Positions 59,801 to 64,000 of a DNA stretch of 64,000 nucleotides are shown here, one piece after another. The notes beneath the pieces were generated by a model that saw only the letters and a list, made by a program, of their open reading frames with translations, searched no databases and was not told the DNA's origin. The stretch is from Glandiceps talaboti. Its lineage: Eukaryota > Hemichordata > Enteropneusta > Spengelidae. The stretch covers positions 27,075,449 to 27,139,448 of the forward strand of contig NC_135553.1 in the NCBI RefSeq assembly GCF_964340395.1. Reading direction: 5' to 3'. A program made the translations under genes and the position numbers. Numbering within the stretch: position 1 is the stretch's first letter; every line of letters begins with the position of its first letter.

Positions 59801-60915
59801 TCAAATGTGTGACATCGCATCAGTAATTTCCGGATTGTCGTTCGTGTAAGTTTCATGATGTCGGGCCTATCCCAACGTGACATGCAACACAGCCTAGCTT
59901 TGAACCTTTTTGACAACGTCTTTTCCACATAAATTCTGTTAAAATCAATTAGGGTGACGACCATATAAAACGTGGCCGGTACGATCAAATGATCGGCTCT
60001 TCCCGTTAACTTTCGGTAACAAGAGTCACATGACATGTCCTAAACACAGTGTTGTTTATCTCTCTGTTCTTCGATATGTCCCAAGAGCGAACCCCGAGCG
60101 AACCCGTCTTGACTTTGGATTCAAATGATCCTTAAAACTGTATCGGATGTTATAAACCCGAGAAATTATAGGGACATGTAAGTAATTTTAGTGATGTAAC
60201 AAGTAGAAAGTCGTGCCCGTTGAAAGTCGGGTTAACCTAAGTTAATCGATGCCAGTTCGTCAAATACTACACAATCGCGATCATTTCTGGTTGTGACAAC
60301 TACCGCCAAATGGGAAAGAAGTGTCTATCAATTTGAGAAATTTTGCGATTGGCAAAAAGACTCCTTTTTAGGTGTTGATGAATCCATAATAAATAAGGTT
60401 TTTATAGCAATCAAGTGGTTGTTTTTGTCACTCATTTATTGCTGAACATTCCATGCTCAGGTGATGCCATCTTGTGCTGGATAATACTTCACGTACTCCA
60501 GTTGCTTGTGTTCCAAAGTGAAGGTGTCGGCGTACAAAGCATGTATTAAACTTGCAAAATTTAACCTGGAGGTCAAGATTCAAGTGCACAGCTGTGGGTA
60601 ATGGACATTGAACCGATTCAAGTTAAATCGGTTCTAAGTTGGTTTTTCCTGTCCTAACTACAACAAGTTAAACCTGTTCCGAACCGATTAACTTTGCACC
60701 GAATCGACAACACACCATAGAAGACACCAAATGCATCATGGGAACGACTAAAATATTTACTGAAACAGCTGTGTAGTAATTTAGAAAAGGATCTCATAAA
60801 TATTTGATTGTTACCTCTATTGTCTTTCAAATCTACTGGCATAAGCTGTCCTTCCAGTAGTGCTGCCAGGATCTCACAATTACCATTTAATGCTGCATGG
60901 TGTAATGCTGAGAAT
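17426..60915 (-). CDS. CASKIN: Caskin-like scaffold gene, partial (7 exons: ANK repeats + SH3)
   Basis: Minus-strand gene model made by joining exons 60915-60815, 28448-28303, 26163-25940, 24116-24008, 22919-22811, 20051-19957 and 17552-17426. The phases agree at all six junctions, giving 911 nt and 303 complete codons. Residues 1-229 carry six ankyrin repeats (hallmarks [59 protein letters not shown]) and a seventh helical pair (QTALDIV). Residues about 235-296 are an SH3 domain. Order and spacing match animal caskins, cytoplasmic scaffolds with six ANK repeats, SH3, a CASK-interaction region and two SAM domains; vertebrate caskins are synaptic and fly caskin acts in axon guidance. The family is clear; the paralogue is not. 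N-terminal residues (about 50 in vertebrates) and the C-terminal half are not visible. Introns, in order from the 60.9-kb end, are 32366, 2139, 1823, 1088, 2759 and 2404 bp. Confidence 0.93.
17681..17995. repeat. 54-bp minisatellite in a caskin intron, about 5.8 copies
   Basis: Unit contains GACTACTACACACCATAT and CAGTAGTCCAGGTCACAT. Both ends are degenerate (TCGACT at 17683; TAGACTACCAAATG at the right). It lies 129 bp upstream of the acceptor side of the 17.5-kb exon. Confidence 0.94.
18000..19956. other. Caskin intron sequence with a CAGCACAG-rich patch
   Basis: No additional exon seen. 19085-19400 is enriched in CAGTACAGCACAGCACAG words and CACTCTTA/AGTCTTA spacers in a loose, diverged array. 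Confidence 0.55.
19957..20051 (-). CDS. CASKIN: Caskin exon f: SH3 domain, N-terminal half
   Basis: 95-bp exon. The acceptor CTCTACTCCAG ends at 20052 and the donor GTAAGT begins at 19956. After completing an aspartate codon it encodes [19 protein letters not shown], then [11 protein letters not shown]. The KDYYN segment stands where canonical SH3 domains have ALYDY, and the F-K-GDII strand is typical of SH3 folds. Vertebrate caskin has the same altered motif, and its SH3 is known to be atypical in ligand binding. The exon ends on a codon boundary inside the domain. Confidence 0.94.
20052..21814. other. Caskin intron sequence
   Basis: AT-rich. One 26-bp direct duplication with AGAATTATACTGTATCATC at 21434-21482. 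No other feature seen. Confidence 0.5.
21815..22170. repeat. 50-bp minisatellite, 7 copies, dimeric alternation
   Basis: Unit GAGTGGCGTGTTGTCATTTC + ACATGATTACAGTTGATACT + TTGTGATATA. Copies 1-5 alternate between ATTACAGTT and ATCACAGTC types, so the array grew as a 100-bp dimer. Confidence 0.95.
22398..22497. repeat. 56-bp direct duplication
   Basis: GTTACATATTCACTGTTTAA through CATATCACACACT occurs at 22398 and again at 22454. Confidence 0.92.
22811..22919 (-). CDS. CASKIN: Caskin exon e: end of ankyrin domain / linker to SH3
   Basis: 109-bp exon. The acceptor TTTATTTACAG ends at 22920 and the donor GTCAGT begins at 22810. Thirty-six codons ([19 protein letters not shown] ... IKQMLK) plus one G. 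The QTALDIV motif and the following helix with IKQ-L-K are the caskin segment joining the ankyrin array to the SH3 domain. The trailing G pairs with AT of the next exon to give aspartate. Confidence 0.93.
23014..23897. repeat. 33-bp minisatellite, about 14 copies, split by an insertion
   Basis: Unit GCTCTAATTAGCTATCACCT + AACCCATGTGTTA. Nearly two units at 23014-23073, then a foreign 403-bp block (23074-23476), then about 12.7 units at 23477-23897. The array resumes in the phase it left, so the block was inserted into a pre-existing array. Confidence 0.93.
23074..23476. mobile_element. Foldback insertion with ~90-bp hairpin arms
   Basis: The arm starting AACACATATTGCCTGGCC at 23076 pairs almost perfectly with the arm ending at 23270. 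The centre holds GAGGCCGAAGGCCGAGGG, itself palindromic. To the right, TTATAATATACCT (23271-23283) is inverted at 23464-23476 and encloses a 206-bp segment with CTATTTCCCTAGGGAAATAG (23385-23404). This is either one composite element or two nested ones. No coding content. Confidence 0.85.
24008..24116 (-). CDS. CASKIN: Caskin exon d: ankyrin repeat 6
   Basis: 109-bp exon. The acceptor TTCTAATAG ends at 24117 and the donor GTAAGTA begins at 24007. The first base completes the lysine codon, then 36 codons read [12 protein letters not shown] ... [19 protein letters not shown] and stop on a codon boundary. The AGIDINR and [16 protein letters not shown] segments are close to vertebrate caskin. A 33-bp minisatellite starts about 110 bp further into the following intron. 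Confidence 0.94.
24117..24908. other. Caskin intron sequence
   Basis: No exon or defined element was seen before the hairpin at 24909. Confidence 0.5.
24909..25067. repeat. Imperfect inverted repeat, ~59-bp arms
   Basis: 24909-24967, including TATTTACGATAGTCAAAAAA, is inverted at 25009-25067, leaving a 41-bp loop. Probably the core of a foldback element; flanking GTGATCCATTCC-like sequence may extend it. Outer limits uncertain. Confidence 0.8.
25068..25939. other. Caskin intron sequence
   Basis: Moderately CpG-containing DNA (25190-25520) with no recognised coding sequence. The short direct repeat CTAACTCCCTAAGC occurs twice at about 25478-25503. Confidence 0.45.
25940..26163 (-). CDS. CASKIN: Caskin exon c: ankyrin repeats 4 and 5
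   Basis: 224-bp exon, the longest seen. The acceptor CTTACAG ends at 26164 and the donor GTAAGTC begins at 25939. It starts in phase 0 with AETLLQHQ, carries [13 protein letters not shown] and, after a loop of about 25 residues ([15 protein letters not shown]), [16 protein letters not shown], and ends with two bases of a lysine codon completed by the 24.1-kb exon. The long loop between repeats 4 and 5 is also present in vertebrate caskins, which supports orthology over a generic ankyrin protein. Confidence 0.95.
27536..27635. repeat. Short palindromic element (~22-bp arms)
   Basis: CCAGATATGAGTTTTGTGG with ACC is inverted at the right end as GGTCCACAAAACCCATAT with CTGG; the loop is about 50 bp. 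Likely a MITE remnant. Confidence 0.75.
27729..27925. repeat. ~195-bp polypurine tract (GGA/GAA)
   Basis: Almost unbroken purines on the plus strand, mostly GGA, GAA and GGGGA words, ending in GGTGGTGGTGG. Long mirror-like purine tracts can adopt triplex (H-DNA) forms. On the transcribed caskin strand it reads as a polypyrimidine run, 375 bp downstream of the 28.3-kb exon. Confidence 0.96.
28303..28448 (-). CDS. CASKIN: Caskin exon b: ankyrin repeats 2 and 3
   Basis: 146-bp exon. The acceptor TTTGTCAG ends at 28449 and the donor GTAAGT begins at 28302. Two bases complete the glycine begun in the 60.8-kb exon, then 48 codons end exactly on a codon boundary. It encodes [13 protein letters not shown], one of the best conserved caskin signatures, then a Ser/Asn/Asp-rich finger and the repeat-3 motif [14 protein letters not shown]. 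The length between the two motifs equals that of vertebrate caskin, with no insertion. It follows the 32-kb intron. Confidence 0.95.
29160..29284. repeat. 29-bp minisatellite, 4 copies
   Basis: Unit with ATACAGTAATGTGAAATTGA followed by CC and a run of A. Confidence 0.93.
31647..33318. repeat. 44-bp minisatellite, 38 copies
   Basis: Plus-strand unit TTGTTGTCTTTTACACTTAC + TGTCTTCAGTTGGATCTATT + ATAG. The span of 1672 bp is exactly 38 units with no indels. Rare variants are TTATTG for TTGTTG, CACTTGG for CAGTTGG and one TTCGATC. On the strand of caskin each unit reads GAAGACAGTAAGTGTAAAAG, which contains a 5' splice-site-like GTAAGTG. Confidence 0.97.
33741..33951. repeat. ~19-bp array (GGTCAAACATGGTG) split by a retroposon fragment
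   Basis: Units of TAGGTCAAACATGGTGAGA before 33790 and after 33892. The intervening 101 bp is foreign. The continuity of the unit across the gap shows that the insertion is younger than the array. Confidence 0.85.
33791..33891 (-). mobile_element. Short retroposon fragment with (TTCTA)n tail
   Basis: Read on the minus strand, it ends GCAATAAAGATTCTATTCTA and continues as TTCTA repeats: a polyadenylation signal and pentanucleotide tail typical of LINE/SINE 3' ends. A similar fragment, CAATCTTTATTGCATA, lies at 34299-34316. Only about 100 bp long, so heavily 5'-truncated. Confidence 0.65.
34368..34815 (+). mobile_element. Hairpin-ended dispersed element R1 (Helitron2/pearl-like), 448 bp
   Basis: Starts TAGTCCCCCGCT and ends AGCGGGGACTAA, a short imperfect inverted pair. 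Near the 3' end AGTCCCC...CCGGACTTCGTCC...GGGGACT can form a nested hairpin. The interior has two copies of a ~150-bp core with GGCTGCCAGGCAGCC and CATATTGGAT, then AAGTTTGAAAAAAATTGGTC and GGACGGACGGACGG. CTAA is followed by T. Internal core repeats with hairpin ends resemble bivalve pearl elements and Helentron-derived short elements; that class is inferred. Confidence 0.65.
35812..36700. repeat. 22-bp minisatellite, about 40 copies
   Basis: Unit AACATGGCTTACATCATATA + TA. Shorter variants lack TATA (CATTATAAAC), and some carry ACTGTAAAC. Blocks of several units are themselves duplicated (ACTGTAAACATGG recurs at spaced positions). On the caskin strand each unit has GATGTAAGCC. Confidence 0.95.
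38100..39350. repeat. 1.25-kb degenerate minisatellite, TTTG-rich
   Basis: About 40 units built from CTAACTAGCTTTATTTG, a variable number of TTTG words and TGTCTCC. Left units have TCTCCTAACTAGC, right units TCTCCAACCTAGC, showing directional divergence. On the caskin strand about fifteen units contain AATAAAGC. Confidence 0.93.
39600..39760. repeat. Dispersed repeat shared with 41625-41710
   Basis: CCAGATTTAAACTGAATGCC, then GGGCAAAGTTTTGAGATT and ACAATTGTTGGAAT-like sequence recur at 41630-41705 in the same order. Nature unknown. Confidence 0.6.
39780..40390. repeat. Degenerate ~150-170-bp tandem repeat, 3-4 copies
   Basis: Recurrent order of ACCAAATT, TTTGAAGAGGGCATTCT, AGATATAGCCTA, AAATTATGCAAATGA, AAAACTAAAAGCTACAT and GAACTTTGTTA. 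Units start near 39788, 39937 and 40090, with a partial unit at 40250. Diverged, so old; the ATGCAAATGA word is the best preserved. Confidence 0.75.
40940..41270 (+). mobile_element. Hairpin-ended dispersed element R2
   Basis: Contains ATATGGCTGCCATTCAG, ACCACGTTTGGTTGAAATTG, GGACGGATGGATGGACAG, and ends CCTGTTGGGGACTAA followed by T. CCCCAAC (41229-41235) can pair with GTTGGGG (41260-41266) to form a 3' hairpin. The termini resemble R1, so R1 and R2 are probably one superfamily. The left boundary is uncertain. Confidence 0.55.
42002..42165. repeat. 41-bp tandem repeat, 4 copies
   Basis: Unit GACCATGACAATACTGTGGG + CTAGTAGACAGGCTAACCAA + T, effectively identical copies. Confidence 0.95.
42293..43526. 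repeat. 53-bp minisatellite, about 23 copies
   Basis: Unit contains ATACATCAATACAATAGC, TGTCCATGTAAACAATACC and ATGGGTAAACCATATA. Three 51-bp units lack TA in TAATACATC, and the last units have an extra AAT. Confidence 0.95.
43527..44279. other. Gene-free intron sequence with a poly-C run
   Basis: A run of about 20 C at 43684-43703. The following 500 bp is CpG-bearing but contains no recognised exon or element. Confidence 0.5.
44280..44605 (+). mobile_element. Element R2, second copy, interrupted by a hAT-like transposon
   Basis: Two ~165-bp cores (TTTGTGCCAAGTTTGGTTG at 44308 and 44476), the GACGGACGGATGGACGAAAC stretch, then CCTGTTGGGG. The expected ending ACTAAC is found only after 2.3 kb, at 46907. 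The element is therefore split by the 44606-46900 insertion. Confidence 0.7.
44606..46900. mobile_element. hAT-like DNA transposon, 2295 bp, nested in R2
   Basis: The terminal inverted repeat is CAGTGTTGCAGCCAG at 44606-44620, perfectly inverted at 46886-46900. Flanks TTGGGG (44600-44605) and TTAGGG (46901-46906) differ at one base. Removing the insert and one flank restores CCTGTTGGGGACTAAC, which matches the R2 end at 41256-41270. With the TG shared by element end and flank, the duplication could be 8 bp (TGTTGGGG/TGTTAGGG), as in hAT elements, whose ends often start CAG. Subterminal GGGTCAT/ATGACCC words occur at both ends. Frames at 45381-45800 (-) and 45637-45843 (+) show no recognisable transposase, so it is likely non-autonomous or decayed. 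Confidence 0.82.
46073..46276. mobile_element. piggyBac-type MITE (TTAA flanks), 204 bp
   Basis: TTAA at 46069-46072 and 46277-46280 bounds CCCTTTCA...TGAAAGGG. The arms extend imperfectly through CTAGAAAC/CTAGAGAC. In the middle, AGAAATATTACTTC and GAAGTAATATTCTT form a hairpin. A CCC terminus beside TTAA is characteristic of piggyBac. It lies inside the 2.3-kb hAT-like element. Confidence 0.82.
48828..49343. repeat. ~35-bp minisatellite, about 14 copies
   Basis: Unit AAATGCCAGGTGTGGTAGGG + GAAAAGTGAGAGTG, with considerable length variation (32-40 bp) and GAACAAAATG variants at alternating positions. Confidence 0.93.
49748..50519. repeat. 29-bp minisatellite, about 26 copies, hairpin-forming
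   Basis: Unit TGTACATGTCAGCAGTGCAC + ACTGCAGTC. Some units carry an extra CAGATGT. Each unit has the self-complementary GCAGTG-CA-CACTGC, CTGCAG and TACATGTA-like words, so both strands can fold. Confidence 0.95.
52511..52913 (+). mobile_element. Element R1, copy 2 (5'-shortened)
   Basis: Two ~150-bp cores (GGCTGCCAGGCAGCC at 52572; a variant at 52725), then AAGTTTGAAAATAATCGGTC, CAGACGGACGGACTGAACC and the terminal hairpin CCGGACTTCGTCCGG with GAGGACTAA, followed by T. No TAGTCCCC start is visible. Confidence 0.65.
55402..55654. mobile_element. Foldback MITE, 253 bp, ~126-bp arms (family FB1)
   Basis: Begins CTAGACTGTTGACAGTCGTT and ends GACAGTGGACAGTCTA. The whole element is nearly its own reverse complement (TTTTGCTACGTTTTATCT against AGATGAAACATAGCAAAA; GCCTCGCTCCG against CGGAGCGAGGC). 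Flanks TTCAAGAA (55394-55401) and TTGAAGAA (55655-55662) are an 8-bp near-duplication. No coding content. Confidence 0.85.
56480..56915. repeat. ~41-bp degenerate repeat, 4 copies, plus two related units after ~190 bp
   Basis: Unit CAACAGTATCTATGAATACA then ACATAGTAGATGTACAAATA at 56480-56650. Two related units (CAACAGCATCTATCAGTACA) at about 56868-56910. The intervening sequence is unrelated. Confidence 0.8.
57124..57237. repeat. Inverted repeat, ~43-bp arms, CAAA/TTTG-flanked
   Basis: CAAACATGCTGTAAGTGTCC + ATACTGGACA (57124 onward) is inverted at 57194-57237, enclosing about 28 bp. Flanking CAAA runs on the left and GTTT runs on the right extend the pairing. Probably a small foldback element. 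Confidence 0.85.
57893..58653. repeat. 39-bp minisatellite, about 19.5 copies
   Basis: Unit ATATCACTACCATAGTTAGC + ACATTTCCACAACTTACAA. Two subtypes, CTACCATAG and CTGCCACAG, occur in blocks. One unit (58201) has an extra T in AATTTATC. On the caskin strand each unit contains TTTGTAAGTTGTGG, a donor-like GTAAGT. The period of 39 keeps long frames open. Confidence 0.96.
58820..60720. other. Anonymous CpG-bearing island with recurring GAATCGATT/TGTCCCRACACG words
   Basis: Borders rich in GAATCGATT, AAATCGGTT and ACCGATT words and three relatives of TGTCCCGACACG (58894, 58948, 60650). Interior frames: 59031-59240 (+), 69 residues starting [20 protein letters not shown], and 59761-60036 (-), 91 residues starting [17 protein letters not shown]. 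Both look more protein-like than surrounding frames and have CpG-rich codons, but neither matches a family I know. No clean terminal repeats. A decayed DNA transposon is the best guess. Confidence 0.4.
60815..60915 (-). CDS. CASKIN: Caskin exon a: ankyrin repeat 1
   Basis: 101-bp exon. The acceptor AG occupies 60917-60916 behind a pyrimidine-rich stretch, and the donor GTAACA begins at 60814. One base completes a glycine codon from an upstream exon, 33 codons follow ([11 protein letters not shown] ... VDLKDN-R), and the last G opens the next glycine codon. The sequence matches the first ankyrin repeat of caskins, including the [11 protein letters not shown] turn. It lies 32 kb from the next exon and about 95 bp from the edge of an anonymous CpG-bearing island. 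No upstream coding exon was seen between 60916 and 64000, so the start codon is unlocated. Confidence 0.92.
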
Positions 60916-61072
60916 CTACAGGAGAGATCAAATAAAAAACAAACATGGTTAAATTGATATCTCTTTCTTCCTGTTTAAACATTCAGACATTGTGGTATAT
61001 ATAAAAGTGTTTTTGTTCAGGTTTTGGACCCCAGTGACAGAAAGGAGGAAATCTGCCACAGCTTCCTATACA
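60916..61072. other. Sequence upstream of caskin exon a
   Basis: Intron 5' of the first visible exon (polypyrimidine stretch immediately adjacent). Nothing else seen. Confidence 0.5.
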
Positions 61073-61925
61073 GTAGACTGTCAACAGTTGTTTGTGCCTT
61101 TTTTGCTACGTTTTATCAAAAACTAAAGTCGTCGCCTTGCTCTGATCTGAAGCAATACTATAACCGAGTACAGATCAGCGAGTGCCGGAGGCACGAGTGA
61201 CTGTCATCGCTCGCTGTATCTCCCTTTCTATTACTTACTCATGATGTGACGTCATGGAATTGGAACATTCAACACATATACACGTACACTTCAGTGCAAA
61301 TTTGACCCCATAAATGTATTTTGATGGTCATAATCAAGTAATTTACCTTTCATATCCTTCTTTGTAAAAGCTTGAAACCATGCGTTTTTTGACATTTGTA
61401 AATGACGTCGTTGGACGACCTCGATGCCCAACATGGCAATTGACATTGACATTGACATTGACAATGTCATGCTCATAGTCATACGCTCACTAGTCTATAG
61501 TGCGGTGTATGTGTACAGTCTACTAGCTAGCTGTGAGTTGAAGGAGCTCAGTTGGCTCAAACTCATGGACTGTTATCATGCATATAATTTTTTTCCCTGA
61601 AAGTCTTTCACGTGTGAATATCCAAGTTTCTCCAATGCGTCTTGATATGCTAACTCGCTCCGTGACTCTGGCGATGACGCCATGTTGATTTGATTGACAA
61701 GCTTTGAGAACAATGACCCCAATGTCAAACATTCTACAGTAAAAACGTTCTTACTGTTATTGTGTGACGGCGCGGCAAGGAAGAACAGTCGTTCGTACCT
61801 TTGGCAATCTTCGGCAATCGCAGTTCCTATCAGTATGTATTAGTATTCAGTGCTACGGAGCGAGGCGACGACTTTGTTTTAGATGAAACGTAACAAAAAT
61901 GGCACGAACGACTGTCGACAGTCTA
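61073..61925. mobile_element. Foldback element FB1, 853-bp cargo-bearing member
   Basis: Same ends as the 55.4-kb element: GTAGACTGTCAACAGTTG left and GACTGTCGACAGTCTA right, with arms alignable for over 120 bp (GCTACGTTTTATC, GTCGTCGCCT, TACTGAT). Flanks CCTATACA (61065-61072) and CCCATACA (61926-61933) are an 8-bp near-duplication. About 590 bp between the arms (roughly 61200-61790) is absent from the short member. Confidence 0.82.
61576..61683 (-). pseudogene. Coding-like fragment carried inside FB1
   Basis: 35-codon frame starting ATGGCGTCATCG and encoding MASSPESRSELAYQDALEKL then GYSHVKDFQGKKLYA before TGA. The LEKLGYS-VKDFQ portion resembles the helical N-terminus of RecQ-type helicase domains, where a K-x-x-Q motif follows; the similarity is short and uncertain. 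A second minus-strand frame lies downstream (61291-61482). No helicase motif I or later motifs follow, so at most a fragment. Confidence 0.35.
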
Positions 61926-61933
61926 CCCATACA

Positions 61934-63118
61934 GTAGTCTGGATGCAAATGTGGTCTCTAACTAAACTGTGAGTGGAGGTGTAAATCGTAATGATACCAC
62001 ATAGGAACTAGACTACCCATACAGTGTAACCCTGATAAAGTGACTGGAAGATTTACTCCCAATTACATCCCTCCTGAGATCCAAGTGAAGTCGTCATTCA
62101 AGGTTTTTCGTTTCATGATGCCTGAAGAATAACTATTACGAATAGAATACATGTAAAATTGTCAATTGACTGAAACAAGCATGCCATCTTTATATGTATT
62201 ATTTTAAACATTTAAATAAAAGTATATCTCTGAATATACAGACTCATAGGCAAGATTTAATGTTTCACATAGTAGGAACTGGGACCACTAATTCTGTTAG
62301 CAAGACCACTGGATTTTTAAAGGCACTGGTCCGGGGACCACCAGTTCACAAAAAGATTTGTTCACTCCTGTTGAGAAAATATTGCAACTGATTTGCATAC
62401 TGATTATACATACATAAAGTTTCCATAGCAACATAAATGTATCAGACAGATCAGCCATTTCGCAGATACAACTAAAAATAATACAATGTTTACATCAAGT
62501 GGTATTTCTAAATGTATGTACTTGGTGACCTTTGACCTTACAAATAAAATCACATGCTCCCTTGGTGCTAGTATTACAGCAAGGTCATGTTGTCAAAGCA
62601 TGGTTCAGAATCACATTTCATGTATCAGTTGACAAATAGAAAACTTAGGGTACTAAATGCAGTACCTGACTTAGTGTGGTCAGAGGCAACAACATCATTG
62701 TCACCACTTCAAACAGGACTTCTAATATTTCAAATAAATGACTCTTTGTATATTGATTATTCACATTTGCAGTATATCAAAATACATGTAGAAATCTGTG
62801 TGACCCAAAATGTACAGGTTATGATCTTTAATGCTAGTATGGGATGATACGCTGCAATTAAAATTCTTTCATGGATGGTAGGTTGGCAGCTGTGGTTGTC
62901 TACTGATTTCTCTGTAAAGCTGTCACACAATATACAGCTTTCTTTTCCCTTGTGTAACTAGACATGGCTAATTACCTGAAGATTAGCAATTACCAGGTAT
63001 GTGTTATAATACTCCTATGAGGGTGCAATGACTTGACTGTCATTAATGGCTAATTATAAAGTAGACACAAACTTAAATCCTCAACAGGAACATGTATTTT
63101 TGACTGGATATTATTCAC
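61934..63118. other. Gene-free stretch
   Basis: No upstream caskin exon recognised. A plus-strand frame at 62587-62847 has no recognisable motif. Confidence 0.5.
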
Positions 63119-63239
63119 TATAGTGTAGTGCAGTGTAGTGTAGTGTAGTGTAGTGTAGTGTAGTGTAGTGTAGTGTAGTGTAGTGTACAGTGTAGTGTAG
63201 TGTAGTGTAGTGTAGTGTAGTGTAGTGTAGTGTAGTGTA
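63119..63239. repeat. (GTAGT)n pentanucleotide microsatellite
   Basis: About 24 TAGTG units with one CAGTG and one ACAG interruption (63186). Followed by a poly-G run at 63276-63288. Confidence 0.96.
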
Positions 63240-63295
63240 ATAGTAAACCATTCAGCAATAATGGCTGGGTCTGGTGGGGGGGGGGGGGAATGTGT

Positions 63296-63970
63296 TCAAG
63301 CATGTCTGAGTTATGGCTTTGGACATGAAAACTGCACCACCAATATCGCTGTCAGGCAGCCATATTGGATTGTATCACGATGAAAATGGATATGCACATG
63401 TATGTCATAGACCACTGTCCTAACACCAACTTTGAATGAGATCTGTTCAAGCATGTCTGAGTTATGGCTTTGGACATGGAAAATTCGCAAACAAAATGGC
63501 TGCCAGGCAGCCATATTGGATTGTATCACTATGAAAATGGATATGCACATGTATGTCATAGAACACTGTCCTAATACCAACTTTGAATGAGATCTGTTCA
63601 AGCATGTCTGAGTTATGGCTTTGGACATGGAAAATTCACAAACAAAATGGCTGCTAGGTGGCCATATTGGATCCTATCATGCCAACAATGAATATGCACA
63701 TGTATGTCATAGAACACTATCCTAATACCAACTTTGAATTAGATCTGTTCAAACATGTCTGAGTTATGGCTTTGGACAGGGAAAATTTGCAAACAAAATG
63801 GCTGCTAGGTGGCCATATTGGATCCTATCATGAAACAAATTGACGTGCATATGTATGCCAGTGTATGTTGCCCCTGTACCAAGTTTGAAAAAAATTGGTC
63901 CAGGCATCTCCAAGAAACGGCGAACCCAATCCATAAGTCCCCATCCCGGACTTCGTCCGGCGGGAACTAA
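63296..63970 (+). mobile_element. Element R1, copy 3, with four cores
   Basis: Core start TTCAAGCATGTCTGAG (or a variant) at about 63296, 63446, 63598 and 63748, so four ~150-bp cores against two in the other copies. It ends CCGGACTTCGTCCGGCGGGA + ACTAA at 63970. It lacks the GGACGGACGG stretch present in the others, and the next base is C, not T. Confidence 0.7.
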
Positions 63971-64000
63971 CAAAGGCTAAAGAGGCAGGCATTACAACAA

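Larger units (their letters stand above)
28449..60814 (-). other. Intron of 32.4 kb within the ankyrin region of caskin
   Basis: Bounded by the donor at 60814 and the acceptor at 28449, with exactly matching phase (G|GG). It separates ankyrin repeats 1 and 2. Between the listed repeats and elements the sequence is AT-rich with no exon-like reading frame on either strand. Stretches in which nothing further was seen: 29285-31646, 36701-38099, 46907-48827, 50520-52510, 52914-55401 (except an AT run near 53857-53882 and a CpG-bearing patch at 54160-54380) and 55655-56480. Confidence 0.85.

Noticed and set aside
60916-64000. Search for the N-terminal caskin exon
   Set aside because: No frame resembling the conserved N-terminal segment before ankyrin repeat 1, with a donor of the right phase, was found.

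Overview
The window looks like nuclear DNA of an animal, most likely an AT-rich marine invertebrate. It has spliced exons with GT-AG borders, introns of 1 to 32 kb, non-LTR retrotransposon tails, short DNA transposons and very many minisatellites. I cannot name the species or phylum. No bacterial-type operon, CRISPR array, rRNA or tRNA gene was recognised.

One protein-coding gene is securely readable. It is the front half of a caskin (CASK-interacting scaffold protein) on the minus strand, in seven exons between 60915 and 17426. In transcription order they are 60915-60815, 28448-28303, 26163-25940, 24116-24008, 22919-22811, 20051-19957 and 17552-17426. All are flanked by AG and GT, and the codon phases join without a break into 303 residues: six ankyrin repeats, a linker, and a divergent SH3 domain. 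The N-terminal exon(s) lie above 60915, probably beyond the window. The SAM domains and proline-rich tail lie below 17426 and were not found down to base 1, so 1-17425 is probably a further intron or intergenic.

Layout: 1-17.4 kb holds tandem arrays, a TAA-flanked MITE, an inverted-repeat element and LINE tails. 17.4-28.5 kb holds six of the seven exons, with short introns containing minisatellites and foldback insertions. 28.4-60.8 kb is one 32.4-kb intron packed with arrays: 38 copies of a 44-mer, about 40 of a 22-mer, about 23 of a 53-mer and about 19 of a 39-mer. It also holds Helitron2/pearl-like elements, a 2.3-kb hAT-like element nested in one of them, a piggyBac-type MITE nested in turn, and a CpG-bearing anonymous island. 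60.9-64 kb holds a second, cargo-bearing member of a foldback family and another pearl-like element.

I did not find an undescribed molecular system with genes. The most original observations are structural. The two arrays with the clearest donor-like motif place GTAAGT, once per unit, on the sense strand of the host intron. There is a three-level transposon nest whose target can be read from the flanks. A hairpin-ended dispersed family has a variable number of about 150-bp cores. A foldback element appears to have acquired a coding fragment.
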